Source: Syntrophobacterales bacterium (lineage in GTDB: Bacteria > Desulfobacterota > Syntrophobacteria > Syntrophobacterales > Thermodesulforhabdaceae). Taken from it: 64,000 nucleotides of DNA. Shown here piece by piece: positions 36,758 through 46,346 of the stretch; position 1 is the stretch's first letter, and each line of letters begins with the position of its first letter. The notes below the pieces were generated by a model, which was not told the origin of the DNA, ran no database searches, and worked only from the letters and a program-made list of their open reading frames with translations. The stretch lies in the NCBI GenBank assembly GCA_026417655.1, contig JAOACS010000025.1, forward strand, positions 30,973 through 94,972. Direction: 5' to 3'. A program made the position numbers and the translations under genes.

Positions 36758-38395
36758 TTATCCTAGAACACGGTTACACTCTTCGACAGTAGTTACTCCA
36801 GCAAGGATTTTTTCCTTTGCATCTTCCTTAAGAGTTTTAAAGTTCTCCCTACTCAAGGCTTCCATAATGGTGGTAATAGGGGCGTTATCTGCTATTAGTT
36901 TTTGAAGCGTCTCAGATACCACCAATATTTCCGCTAACGCTGTCCGTCCCACATAGCCCCTACCTCGACAATATTGGCATCCCTTGCCCCGTAAGTATTC
37001 TACCTCCGCAGGTAATCCGAATTTTTTAAGAAGTTGAGGCTCCGGCCTATAAGGTTCTTTGCAGTTAAAGCAGTTGGTTCTAACAAGCCGTTGGGCTGTT
37101 GTGCCTAGAAAAGTCGAAGCTAAAAGTTCTCCAGAAATTCCCAAATCTTTAAGTCTTGGTATAGAAGATACCGCATCATTTGCATGAATGGTCGATAGGA
37201 GGAGATGTCCCGTTAGGGCGGCCCTAACTGCCATTTTGGCAGTTTCTTCATCTCGAATTTCTCCCACGAAGATCACGTCTGGATCCTGCCTTAAAAAATG
37301 TCTTATTGCTGCTGCAAAATTGTATCCAATTTCCTCGGCAGCTTGGGTTTGCTTTATCAAAGAGAAGTTATACTCTACAGGATCCTCAACACTTAGAATA
37401 TTTAGATGAATGACATCAAGGAGTCTTAAGGCAGAATGGAGAGTTGTGGTTTTTCCGCTCCCTGTAGGACCAGCGACTAGTACCATACCATAGGGCTTTT
37501 TAAATAGGCTTTCTATTGCTGAAACTTTCCTTTTATCAAAACCTAGGGAAGAGAGATGGAGTACCGTAGAACGGACAGGAAGGATTCTGACAACCATATT
37601 TTCACCAAAGGTAGATTGAACTGTGGAAATCCTAAGATCATAGGACTCTCCAAGAAAATTAAAATTCATTCTACCATCCTGTGGGAGACGGCGTTCAGCG
37701 ATATCCATACCGGATCTTGCCTTGATAGCATTTATAAGCCGTCCGTGGATGGATGCAGGAAATACAAAGGCTAACTCTAAAAGTCCATCTATTCGATAAA
37801 AGATCCTTGATGTGACTGATGTGGGAGAAATATGAACATCCGTTGCTCGGTTTACTATTGCGAGTATGAACAAATTGTTTATTAACTCGTCTATGGATAT
37901 GTCTTCCATGGGATTGTTGGCAAGAATTTGCTGAACACGCTCGATATCTTTATCTACTGGATGTTCTAAGAAGTAATAGTGCCATTCAACGGTTTTTTTA
38001 AGCTCATTTGCGGGAGCAACCCATGCTCTAAATCTGGTCCCAACGAAGTTTATGATGCTCTCCAAAAGGGGCCTATCAAATGGATCAGACAAGGCTATCT
38101 GAATTAGGCCATCCTCCACTGCAAAGGGTAGTATGGTTCGCTCTCTGGCAAATTTTACAGGGATTCTAGAAAGAGCTGTTGAGGACGGAATTAAGGATCT
38201 AACATCTAAAAAGGGTAGTTTGGATTGTTCCGAAATAGCCTTTGCAATCTCAAAATCGGTGATAATACCTATTCTTATGAGGACTTCTCCTATACGCTCC
38301 TTTGTGGCCTTTTGTTCCTTAAGAGCAAAGCTTATATGTTCGTCGCTTATGTAACCAGCTTCTCTCAGTAGTTGGCCGATGGGTTTTCTTTCCAT
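36758..38395 (-). CDS. mshE: Pilus assembly ATPase, MshE/PilB
   Basis: 545 residues. N-terminal MshEN domain (IGQLLREAGYISDEHISFAL; RIGIITDFEIAKAISEQSKLPFLDV) which in MshE binds c-di-GMP; the catalytic core has Walker A GPTGSGKTTTLH (about 308-319), Asp box SVEDPVEY, Walker B GEIRDEETA, His box GHLLLSTIHANDA, and a zinc motif (NCFNC, CQYC). It powers pilus extension. No retraction ATPase PilT is in the window. First gene of the mshE-G-M-I-J-K-L-N run. Confidence 0.95.
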   Translation of the reverse strand: MERKPIGQLLREAGYISDEHISFALKEQKATKERIGEVLIRIGIITDFEIAKAISEQSKLPFLDVRSLIPSSTALSRIPVKFARERTILPFAVEDGLIQIALSDPFDRPLLESIINFVGTRFRAWVAPANELKKTVEWHYYFLEHPVDKDIERVQQILANNPMEDISIDELINNLFILAIVNRATDVHISPTSVTSRIFYRIDGLLELAFVFPASIHGRLINAIKARSGMDIAERRLPQDGRMNFNFLGESYDLRISTVQSTFGENMVVRILPVRSTVLHLSSLGFDKRKVSAIESLFKKPYGMVLVAGPTGSGKTTTLHSALRLLDVIHLNILSVEDPVEYNFSLIKQTQAAEEIGYNFAAAIRHFLRQDPDVIFVGEIRDEETAKMAVRAALTGHLLLSTIHANDAVSSIPRLKDLGISGELLASTFLGTTAQRLVRTNCFNCKEPYRPEPQLLKKFGLPAEVEYLRGKGCQYCRGRGYVGRTALAEILVVSETLQKLIADNAPITTIMEALSRENFKTLKEDAKEKILAGVTTVEECNRVLG

Positions 38396-38412
38396 AAGTT
38401 TTTAAACAATTC

Positions 38413-38598
38413 CTACCTTGATCTCCTTAATAGCTGAAAGGCTACAAGAATTGCTCCTATAAGGTTTAGGGTTATTCCCATAAAGACCTGATTAACAGTT
38501 CTTTCAAAGGATGACTCTTCAGAGATGGTATATAAAAGGGTATAGCCACTTACTATCAAGGCTATTCCTATCGCTATAATCATTTGTGGGATTCTCAA
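38413..38598 (-). CDS. Small two-helix membrane protein of unknown function
   Basis: 61 residues, two hydrophobic segments (MIIAIGIALIVSGYTLLY and NLIGAILVAFQLL) and a basic C-terminus RRSR. Start overlaps the previous stop by 4 bp (ATGA), and mshE follows 18 bp later, so it is likely a real cotranscribed gene. I recognise no family. Confidence 0.6.
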   Translation of the reverse strand: MRIPQMIIAIGIALIVSGYTLLYTISEESSFERTVNQVFMGITLNLIGAILVAFQLLRRSR

Positions 38599-39470
38599 TA
38601 CCTTGGTTGGGTTAGATACCTATCACTTAACACCCCTGGGACAATGGGAAGTGTGTCGGCGGAAGGGGGGAGAAATTCGAAGAATCGGCTAAGGAAGTCC
38701 ATAACCATTCTAAAGGTTGCTCCCCATAATATTTCTGTAGCTACGCCATCCTGATGTATGAAACAGAGAAAGTCATGGTATTGATAGGTCTTCTCAGAGA
38801 TTCTCGGATAGTTATAGAGTCTATATCGAGCGTATCGACTTCCATCTAGAAGTTCAGAAAAGGGTATCCAAACAACCTTTTCTACTTCGTGACTGTTTCC
38901 TCGCATAAATACAGAAGTCTCAAGTAGTCCAACGACAGGGACTATAGTTTTATGGAACATTACAAGTTTGTAAGGAGGAAGGACCCCACATATCCTCACC
39001 TTGAAGGGATTTAGTCTTACCTCTTCCCAGGCTTCTCGAAGGGCTGTAACTGAAAGTAAAAAAAGAGTCTGTCTCACCTCGTGGGGATATTTTGAAAGCC
39101 CGCCCAGAAAAAATGGACCGAAATAAGATACTATATTGTCAAAGGGCTTCTCAATTCTTCCACCAGGAAAACAAAGATCACCAGGCTGAACCACATGGCG
39201 AGATCTTTTATTCAAAGCTATTCCTAATTCCTCATTTTTTATTCTTCCTTTAGGGATCCTACCAACTCTAGATGTAATTGGTTCTGGGCATACGAGGAAC
39301 AATACCGCGGTGACCTCTTCTGAGACCTTGTTGTTGGAGCTACTTAACCATCTTGCAATATCTTTAAAGATGTCCAAGGGAAAGTCACGATAGAGTATCT
39401 CAGAGAGTGTTCCATAGAGGTTACTGGCATTTTTTACAACCCATGCCTGATTTTCTCGCATTCTTTCCAT
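38595..39470 (-). CDS. Nudix hydrolase (CoA-diphosphatase-like) with a split Nudix box
   Basis: 291 residues. CFPGGRIEKP gives the GGxxE start of the Nudix box, but the second half, TALREAWEEVRL, comes about 30 residues later because of an insert (SYFGPFFLGGLSKYPHEVRQ region). The REAWEE catalytic core is intact and the LCFPGG start is like CoA pyrophosphatases. The start lies within the last 37 bp of hrpA on the same strand. Substrate unknown. Confidence 0.75.
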   Translation of the reverse strand: MERMRENQAWVVKNASNLYGTLSEILYRDFPLDIFKDIARWLSSSNNKVSEEVTAVLFLVCPEPITSRVGRIPKGRIKNEELGIALNKRSRHVVQPGDLCFPGGRIEKPFDNIVSYFGPFFLGGLSKYPHEVRQTLFLLSVTALREAWEEVRLNPFKVRICGVLPPYKLVMFHKTIVPVVGLLETSVFMRGNSHEVEKVVWIPFSELLDGSRYARYRLYNYPRISEKTYQYHDFLCFIHQDGVATEILWGATFRMVMDFLSRFFEFLPPSADTLPIVPGVLSDRYLTQPRY

Positions 39471-42400
39471 GTTTCTTCCAGTGCCTTTGCAGAGTAGTTT
39501 CTTGTTACACCTGTTCCAAAACGTCTTTGAAGGGCCTCCGGTGTAAAAATAAGGGCCTTATGTCCAATAAGTAGCCATTTGAAGTTTCTCGCTATTTCTT
39601 GCATTTCCATATCCTCTGGATGGGTATCAATGTATTGTTCAATCCTATTGTAACGCTGTATGTAGGGTATCACAAGTCTCTCTTTGACCTTGTCCTTCTC
39701 TGGAGATGAATAACATCGGTCTACTCTTTCCTCAAGACAATGGAGAAAACCTATAGCCATTTTGACTTCACTTAGAGAGTATCGGCTCAGAAAATCAGGA
39801 GGCACAATATCATCTAATTCCTTAAGCATGACATCCATCCTCTCCTTTACCGTCATAGCGGATGGGGATCTCAAAGAGCGATCGAGATATTTATTAATTT
39901 TTTTCCTTAAAACTTCCCTCTTTTCAATGAGAAAAAGGACTGTCTCAAGCCGCTCCCTTCCAAGGGTAAAGAGATGTTTCTTTGCGAACTCAATTTTTTC
40001 CCTAACCTTGTCCCATACAACCTCTGACACAGGCACTCTAGGAGGAATGGAGAAGATGTCGGAGATGATAAAACGTCTAAGTTTTTCATTAAGAGCCGGC
40101 ATCCCCTCTTTAGAGAACATGAAAAAGGCCGCTTGGTGAAGTCTTGGTGGTATAATCCATGAGGAAGCATATTTTCCTATTACAGGGCGAAGGGCTTCTT
40201 CGTATAACCGAAGAAGCCCTTTACTGGTTTCACCTTGAGCTTCAGAAGGTGATCGAAAAAGTTTTACCGAAACTCCCCCATCCTTTCCCTGATCTACCAA
40301 TCCAGGATAAGCGTAAATGGTGCCAACGGAAGGCTCATTTATAATTTCAATCCGATCCGGTAGAGGATCTTCGGGAAATTCCTTAAGCCCCCTTATTTCA
40401 AAACGCTTTTTCGCTTCTTCCCATCGCTCATCTTCGTAATCTCTTGGAACCACCTCTAGAAGTTCTATTACCTCTCTTCCACCGGCTCGAACCTTTCCTG
40501 TCGAGTCAACTATTTCAATTCGAAACACCAGATGTTTTGGAATATCAATTCCAGCAAGCTCTCCCGCAGTGATCTCAATACCTCGAAGAATCTTCAGGGC
40601 CTCTGAAAGAGCTATCCAGAAACTTTTTTCTGGTAAGATCCTAGAGGGCCAAATCTCTCTAAGCAACTCCTTTACTGTATCATGAATCGGCATAAATGTT
40701 CGCCTAATAGCCTTGGGAAGCCCCTTTAAGATATGAAAGATCTTTTCTTCAAGATAACCTGGAACAATCCATCCCAGAATCCCTTCCCTGTAAGCCCTTC
40801 CTATGATTTCTATTGAGCTTAAGGGAACTGTTATAGTAATACCATCATCTTCAGAACCTGGACTGAAGCGGTAAGTCAATGAAAACTCTGTTCCCAATAT
40901 ATTAATATGCCCTGGAAAGAGATGATCGAGATCATCGGAAAGAATTTCCTCAAGGATATCCTCTACTGTAATGCGGAGGGATTTATCCATAGGATATCGT
41001 TCAAGACGTTGTCCTCCCTCTTTGGCACTGCCTCTTAGGAATTTATCAAAGCTTCTAATATCGGAAATTCCCTCTGGAATCTTCCCATCGTAAAACCTAA
41101 AGAGGGCTTCCCTATCTGCTACGAGACCCCTGCGGCGAATTTTCTCCTCAATATTTCGTATTTCCTGAATAACCTTTTCATTGTGAACCATGAAGGGGTA
41201 GGTTCTTCCAAGTTTTCCATCGACAAGAGCTTCCATAATAAATATTTCCCGGGCCTCTTTAGGGTTTATTTTGCCGTAGGAAACCGGGCGATTCTCTATG
41301 ATAGGAAGTCCCTGATAGGTCACTCTTTCAAAGGCTACCACTGTTCCACCTTTTGAATCCCAATGAGGATCTCGATAGGAATAGTGACATAGATGTTGAC
41401 CAACCTCTTCTACCCATTGGGGCTCTATCTCAGCTACATACCGAGCGAAAACTCGACTCGTTTCAACAACCTCTGCCGCCATAATCCAAGGAGGATTTTT
41501 CTTTACAAAGGAACCAGGGAAGATGAACAGTTCTTTGTCACGCCCACCCCTATACCGCCCACGACCTTCATGCATTGCTATTACTCCACCGGAGGTGCAT
41601 AGGAACCCCGAAAGGAGGCTACAGTGGATAGCTTCATAATCTGGCGGAACCTCTTCAGGTTTTTGTTGTGGGAGAGGATTTACGATGGGGTGATGCCTAA
41701 ATATTTTCTCAAGATAAGTATCTTCAAGTTCCTCTAAGATCTCTAAAAGTTCTTCATAGATGTTTATCCATTCCCTTATGATCCTGTAAGAAAGGTAGTG
41801 ACGCCTACACCATTCTTTTTGCTTCGTTTTGCTCAGCCCTGATTCGGCTTCGCGATGAAAGGCCTTCCAAATGTTAAGAAGACTTAAAAAATCTGAGCGG
41901 GGATCAGAGAATACGGCATGAGCTCTATCGGCAATTTCTTCCTCACCGAAGGGTCTTTTTCGAGGGTCCTGAACGTTTAGAGCAGAGACTATGATGAACA
42001 CTTCTTTTAAGGCCTTTCTTCGCCGAGCTTCAATAATAATGCGAGAAAGGCGTGGATCTAAGGGGAACCTAGCCATTGTTCGGCCAATTGCTGTAAGCTC
42101 TCCCTTGTCGTCTATAGCACCAAGCTGTTTTAGAGTGAAAAAGCCTTCCCTGATAGCGGTCTTATGGGGAGGATCAAGAAAGGGGAAGGATTCCACATCG
42201 CCTAGCCCAAGAGCGAGCATTCGGAGAATGACCTCTGCAAGGTTTGCCCTTTTAACCTCTGGAGGTGTAAATTCCTGGCGGTTTGCGTAATCTTCTTCGC
42301 TATAGAGTCTAATACAAATACCAGGGCCTGTTCTACCACACCGCCCTTTTCTCTGATCCGCACTTGCTCTGGAAATTGGTAGAATTGGAAGAGATTTTAT

Positions 42401-43390
42401 ACCTGTGCGGGGGCTATAATGGGAAATGCGAGCAAGGCCTGTATCTATAACACAACTTACATTGGGTATAGTAAGAGATGTTTCAGCTACATTGGTAGCA
42501 ACTATTATCTTCCGGTAGCTTGTGGATTCAAAAATCTTTTCTTGCTCCCAGGGGGCTTGTCTAGCATAGAGGGGATAAACCTTAGCTCCGGCTAGATCCC
42601 GTTCCCCTAATCTTTGAACCGTCTCACGAATGTCACGTTCTGTAGGCATAAAGACCAAAATGTCACCCTGAAATAGCCTCCCCTTTCCTTCCATCAACAG
42701 TTCTTCTACAATCTCAATAGCTTGGTCAACATAGCTCCACTCATCGCTCTCTCCTATAATATTCCATGGACGGTAAATCACCTCAACGGGGTAAAGCTTT
42801 GAAGGGATTTCAACGATAGGGACTTCCATTCCTAGGGTTTGGGAAAAGGTATTAGAGAACTTTTGAGGATCTATGGTAGCCGATGAGATAATAACGGTAA
42901 GATCATCTCGTTCGACGACTACTTGCTGAAGCATGCCTATGAGAAGGTCTATGTTAAGGCTTCTCTCATGGGCTTCATCTATCATAATTACCTCATAGGC
43001 GCTAAAAAGCCTATCATTCTGAGCCTCCGCAAGGAGCATCCCATCTGTTAAAAACTTTATGATAGTATGGGGTCCCGTAGTATCGTTGAAACGAACCTTA
43101 TAACCGACGAGATGTTGCCATGAGGGGCCTAACTCTCTTGAGACCTGCCTCGCAAGGGCGATTGCGGCAATACGGCGAGGCTGAGTGCAGCCTATAAGAC
43201 CTCGTCTCCCTTTTCCGGCCTCTAAGCACATTTTGGGGATCTGGGTGCTTTTGCCAGAACCCGTCGTTCCAGCGACGACAAGAACTTTATGTCGGGATAT
43301 CTGGCTTATTATTTCGTCCCTTTTAGCAACAATAGGTAGATCTGGAGGGTAGGGTATGGAGGTTGGAATAAGCCTTGATTTGTGAGGCAT
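39434..43390 (-). CDS. hrpA: ATP-dependent RNA helicase HrpA
   Basis: 1318 residues, the usual length of bacterial HrpA. Helicase motifs: GTTGSGKSTQIPKM (I), MIDEAHERS (II, DEAH), ISSATIDPQKF (III), VATNVAETSLTIPNV (V), QRKGRCGRTGPG (VI). The HA2 and OB regions follow, and the large DUF3418 C-terminal part fills the rest. A DEAH-box RNA helicase involved in ribosome or mRNA handling. A 15-bp gap separates it from the DUF47 gene. Confidence 0.95.
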   Translation of the reverse strand: MPHKSRLIPTSIPYPPDLPIVAKRDEIISQISRHKVLVVAGTTGSGKSTQIPKMCLEAGKGRRGLIGCTQPRRIAAIALARQVSRELGPSWQHLVGYKVRFNDTTGPHTIIKFLTDGMLLAEAQNDRLFSAYEVIMIDEAHERSLNIDLLIGMLQQVVVERDDLTVIISSATIDPQKFSNTFSQTLGMEVPIVEIPSKLYPVEVIYRPWNIIGESDEWSYVDQAIEIVEELLMEGKGRLFQGDILVFMPTERDIRETVQRLGERDLAGAKVYPLYARQAPWEQEKIFESTSYRKIIVATNVAETSLTIPNVSCVIDTGLARISHYSPRTGIKSLPILPISRASADQRKGRCGRTGPGICIRLYSEEDYANRQEFTPPEVKRANLAEVILRMLALGLGDVESFPFLDPPHKTAIREGFFTLKQLGAIDDKGELTAIGRTMARFPLDPRLSRIIIEARRRKALKEVFIIVSALNVQDPRKRPFGEEEIADRAHAVFSDPRSDFLSLLNIWKAFHREAESGLSKTKQKEWCRRHYLSYRIIREWINIYEELLEILEELEDTYLEKIFRHHPIVNPLPQQKPEEVPPDYEAIHCSLLSGFLCTSGGVIAMHEGRGRYRGGRDKELFIFPGSFVKKNPPWIMAAEVVETSRVFARYVAEIEPQWVEEVGQHLCHYSYRDPHWDSKGGTVVAFERVTYQGLPIIENRPVSYGKINPKEAREIFIMEALVDGKLGRTYPFMVHNEKVIQEIRNIEEKIRRRGLVADREALFRFYDGKIPEGISDIRSFDKFLRGSAKEGGQRLERYPMDKSLRITVEDILEEILSDDLDHLFPGHINILGTEFSLTYRFSPGSEDDGITITVPLSSIEIIGRAYREGILGWIVPGYLEEKIFHILKGLPKAIRRTFMPIHDTVKELLREIWPSRILPEKSFWIALSEALKILRGIEITAGELAGIDIPKHLVFRIEIVDSTGKVRAGGREVIELLEVVPRDYEDERWEEAKKRFEIRGLKEFPEDPLPDRIEIINEPSVGTIYAYPGLVDQGKDGGVSVKLFRSPSEAQGETSKGLLRLYEEALRPVIGKYASSWIIPPRLHQAAFFMFSKEGMPALNEKLRRFIISDIFSIPPRVPVSEVVWDKVREKIEFAKKHLFTLGRERLETVLFLIEKREVLRKKINKYLDRSLRSPSAMTVKERMDVMLKELDDIVPPDFLSRYSLSEVKMAIGFLHCLEERVDRCYSSPEKDKVKERLVIPYIQRYNRIEQYIDTHPEDMEMQEIARNFKWLLIGHKALIFTPEALQRRFGTGVTRNYSAKALEETWKECEKIRHGL

Positions 43391-43405
43391 TACAATATCA
43401 GGATT

Positions 43406-44074
43406 TTACCTAGCTATCATTGCTCGCATCATATCTGCGGCATTTTCAGCATGGTTTGAAATATCACCGATATACTCAACAAGCCTTATTAGATGGAAGG
43501 CCATAATGTCTCTCTCGAAGGGGTATTCAAAGAGGTCAGCAATAAGCTTACGTTCTACCTGATCTGAGTGAAACTCATATTCTCTAATCTGCCTTATAGC
43601 AGATTTTACCATGTCTCTTGTTTCCTCAGAAAAGGTTGAGAAATAGCTTTCGGAGGCTGAAACCATTGGATAGATAGCCTTAAGGGAATAAATTGAGCGA
43701 TCTACAAGGAGAAGGAAATCATCTACAAGCTCCGTTGGAATACTGTTTTGTTTGTAGGAAAGCCAGTGAAGGACATTTTGAACAGAATCAAGAACCTTGT
43801 CCTGTTCTCTTAGATATGCAAAGAGCTGGAATTTATCCATGGGGAGCAGAACCCCCCTTGGGAGATGCCCACGAATATTTCTTTTTATTACATCACCCTG
43901 ATTTTCTAGTATGATAACCTTATTGTGGAGATTTTCGAATTCTTTGGTGTTCCTTTCCAGAAAACACATGAAGGCATTTCTATAAATTGGTGCGACCTCA
44001 CGGATTATATCCGCATGCTTCAAAAGTCCTGGAAAGGGGGATTGTCTAAAGAGCTTCAAGAAGGCCGTCCTCAT
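43406..44074 (-). CDS. DUF47/PhoU-like phosphate transport partner
   Basis: 222 residues from the ATG at 44074 behind AAGGAGATGA; the longer frame to 44104 has no ribosome site. Nearly all alpha-helical, with PhoU-like repeats (DVIKRNIRGHLPRGVLLP; REYEFHSDQVERKLIADLF). DUF47 proteins accompany PiT transporters and are thought to control them. The PiT permease is directly upstream. Confidence 0.88.
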   Translation of the reverse strand: MRTAFLKLFRQSPFPGLLKHADIIREVAPIYRNAFMCFLERNTKEFENLHNKVIILENQGDVIKRNIRGHLPRGVLLPMDKFQLFAYLREQDKVLDSVQNVLHWLSYKQNSIPTELVDDFLLLVDRSIYSLKAIYPMVSASESYFSTFSEETRDMVKSAIRQIREYEFHSDQVERKLIADLFEYPFERDIMAFHLIRLVEYIGDISNHAENAADMMRAMIAR

Positions 44075-44132
44075 TAAGTCATCTCCTTTTCGCCAGGTCA
44101 ACATGTGATTAACAGTGTAAAATTTACTTTTA

Positions 44133-45359
44133 CTACAAAAAGATCAATTTTAAAAGTTTAAAAATTACCATTGCAGGTATAGCCGAAAGAGGGATGGTGA
44201 CAACCCAATAAGATATAATACGCCACACTACACCAAAATCGACAGCAGCTAACCCACCAGCAAGGCCGACCCCAATAACGGCCCCAACAGCAGCATGGGT
44301 TGTAGAGACTGGAAGACCCAACTTAGAGGCGATAAGAACAGCGGTAGCAGTTCCAAAGTCTACAGAGTAGCCTCTGGTGTTATTAAGTTCCGTTATTCTA
44401 TGCCCTACAGTTTCTATAACTTTGTGTCCCCACATGAGAATACCTAGGGCGATAAACCCTCCCCCTAGAGCTAGCATCCAAAGGGGGACGACAGCCTTAG
44501 GGGCTATGGCTCCCGTTTTGTAGATGAGATAAATGGCGGCAAGAGGTCCTACAGCATTTGCTACATCATTTGCTCCATGGGCGAAGGCCACATAACAGGC
44601 CGTAAAGATTTGAAGTTTGCGAAAAACCTCTTCAGCAGGATGTCCCCCTTTACTTCCGAGTATCTTCTTAACCCAAGATCTGGTTACAACCCCTATAATC
44701 GCTGCAATGGTAAAGGCGCTCAAGACGGCAAAGGATACATGGTGCTTAAATCTAACTCCAAGAGATGTTTCCAAGAACACTGACACAAGGACCACAAAAA
44801 AGGTAATAGCACAAAAAAAGGGACTCCATTTTATTGTTTGATCGAGCACATCATAGGTTCTTAGAATCAGCCTCCTTATAAAGACGAAGATGAGAAAGGC
44901 AACTAGTCCTGAAAAGATTGGTGATACTATCCAGCTCATGACAATAAATCCAAACTTTCCCCATTGAATGGCTCTGAGGCCACCTTCTATAAGCCCTACT
45001 CCTATCAAGGCACCCACTATTGAATGGGTTGTGGAAACAGGATACTGGCTCCAGGTGGAAATGAAGACCCAGAAACTTGCTGAAAGTAAAGCAGCTAAAA
45101 AGCCAAGCATAAGAGCCTGGGGAGAAGTAGATAGAGCCTTAATGTCTATAATACCCTTTGTGATCGTAGCCGTCACATGGGAGCCCAGGATCACTGCACC
45201 AGCAAAATCGAGTATAGCGCCTATAATGAGAGCCTGACGAAGGGTGATAGCCTTAGCTCCTACGGGAGAGGCCATACCGTTAGCAACATCATTTGCTCCA
45301 ATGTTCCAAGCCATGTAGGCACCGGCAAAACAACTAAGCAATAGAACCCAGAATTCCAT
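44133..45359 (-). CDS. PiT-family inorganic phosphate transporter
   Basis: 408 residues with about ten membrane helices and the two inverted PiT repeats: GANDVANGMASPVGA near the N-terminus and GANDVANAVGPLAAI in the second half, plus VSTTHSIVGA and VSTTHAAVGA. It imports phosphate with sodium or protons at the inner membrane. Paired with the DUF47 protein 58 bp downstream. Confidence 0.95.
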   Translation of the reverse strand: MEFWVLLLSCFAGAYMAWNIGANDVANGMASPVGAKAITLRQALIIGAILDFAGAVILGSHVTATITKGIIDIKALSTSPQALMLGFLAALLSASFWVFISTWSQYPVSTTHSIVGALIGVGLIEGGLRAIQWGKFGFIVMSWIVSPIFSGLVAFLIFVFIRRLILRTYDVLDQTIKWSPFFCAITFFVVLVSVFLETSLGVRFKHHVSFAVLSAFTIAAIIGVVTRSWVKKILGSKGGHPAEEVFRKLQIFTACYVAFAHGANDVANAVGPLAAIYLIYKTGAIAPKAVVPLWMLALGGGFIALGILMWGHKVIETVGHRITELNNTRGYSVDFGTATAVLIASKLGLPVSTTHAAVGAVIGVGLAGGLAAVDFGVVWRIISYWVVTIPLSAIPAMVIFKLLKLIFL

Positions 45360-45378
45360 AGAAAACCTCTCGAGGGAA

Positions 45379-46158
45379 TTAATAATCTAGAGAAATACCA
45401 AAGATTCGAGCAGCATTTATACTGGTTTGGTTACAAAAACTGTCAAGATCCTCACCTCTTATTTGAGCTACCTTTTCGGCTGTATAAAAGACATAGGATG
45501 GTTCGTTAGGTTTTCCTCGATGGGGAAAAGGGGTAAGGAAAGGTGAGTCGGTCTCAAGCAGAACATTCTCTATGGGGAGTTTTTTTACCACATCTTGAAG
45601 AACAAGGGCCTTAGGATAGGTTACTATACCAGGAATGGAGATGTAAAAACCAAGGTCGAGGCATTTTTTAGCAACCTCCCAATCTCCCGAAAAACAATGA
45701 ACCACTCCACCTACAAGCCTGGAAGCCACTGGTCTGACGATGGAGAAGAAGTCTTCAAAGGCATCACGGACGTGAAAGATCGCTGGTTTTCTCACCTCTA
45801 TGGCCACTTCGAGTTGTTGTTCAAAACACCGTCTTTGGATTGGTCTTGGTTGTCGGTCACGATAATAATCAAGGCCCATTTCTCCCAATGCTACTAGCTT
45901 TGGATCAGAGGAAAGTCCCCTGATTAGGTCTATTTCTTTTTCTGAAAGCTCGTGGGCGCCATGGGGATGGACCCCTGCCGTTGCCGAAACCGAGTGAAAT
46001 GACCTGGCGATCTTAAGGGCGTTGGTGCTACTTTCTATATCGATACCTACGGTTATGATATGCTCGACAAAACATTTACGGGCTCGAACAAATACCCCCT
46101 CCAAATCCTGAAGTAGCTCAGGAAAATCGAGATGGGCATGAGTATCCACTAACTTCAT
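45379..46158 (-). CDS. tatD: TatD-family metal-dependent DNase
   Basis: 259 residues, single-domain TatD: DTHAHLDFPEL with two metal His, AVGEMGLDYYRD, HVRDAFEDF, GVVHCFSGD, and LETDSPFLTP with a metal Asp. A 3'-5' exonuclease or D-aminoacyl-related hydrolase of the cytoplasm. Most upstream gene of the long minus-strand run that continues to the pilus operon. Confidence 0.93.
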   Translation of the reverse strand: MKLVDTHAHLDFPELLQDLEGVFVRARKCFVEHIITVGIDIESSTNALKIARSFHSVSATAGVHPHGAHELSEKEIDLIRGLSSDPKLVALGEMGLDYYRDRQPRPIQRRCFEQQLEVAIEVRKPAIFHVRDAFEDFFSIVRPVASRLVGGVVHCFSGDWEVAKKCLDLGFYISIPGIVTYPKALVLQDVVKKLPIENVLLETDSPFLTPFPHRGKPNEPSYVFYTAEKVAQIRGEDLDSFCNQTSINAARIFGISLDY

Positions 46159-46179
46159 GGGTTCTCCTTTAGGACCTTT

Positions 46180-46209
46180 TTGTTAAAGGAAGCCGGAGGA
46201 TCTTATAAT
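46180..46209 (+). promoter_or_regulatory. Candidate promoter of the PPDK-like gene
   Basis: TTGTTA (46180-46185), 18 bp, and a perfect TATAAT (46204-46209). The gene starts about 140 bp downstream, leaving an AT-rich leader in which I see no structure. Confidence 0.5.
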
Positions 46210-46346
46210 TTTTACTCCCTAGAATGCAAGAGGAAGTATTACGAATTGAATTTGGAGGTTGATATTTTCAAAATATGATTAGAAAATTCAAATGAGGAAG
46301 GTTCATTAAAAAATTATTTTAATATATCTTGGAGGGAAATGAAAGG

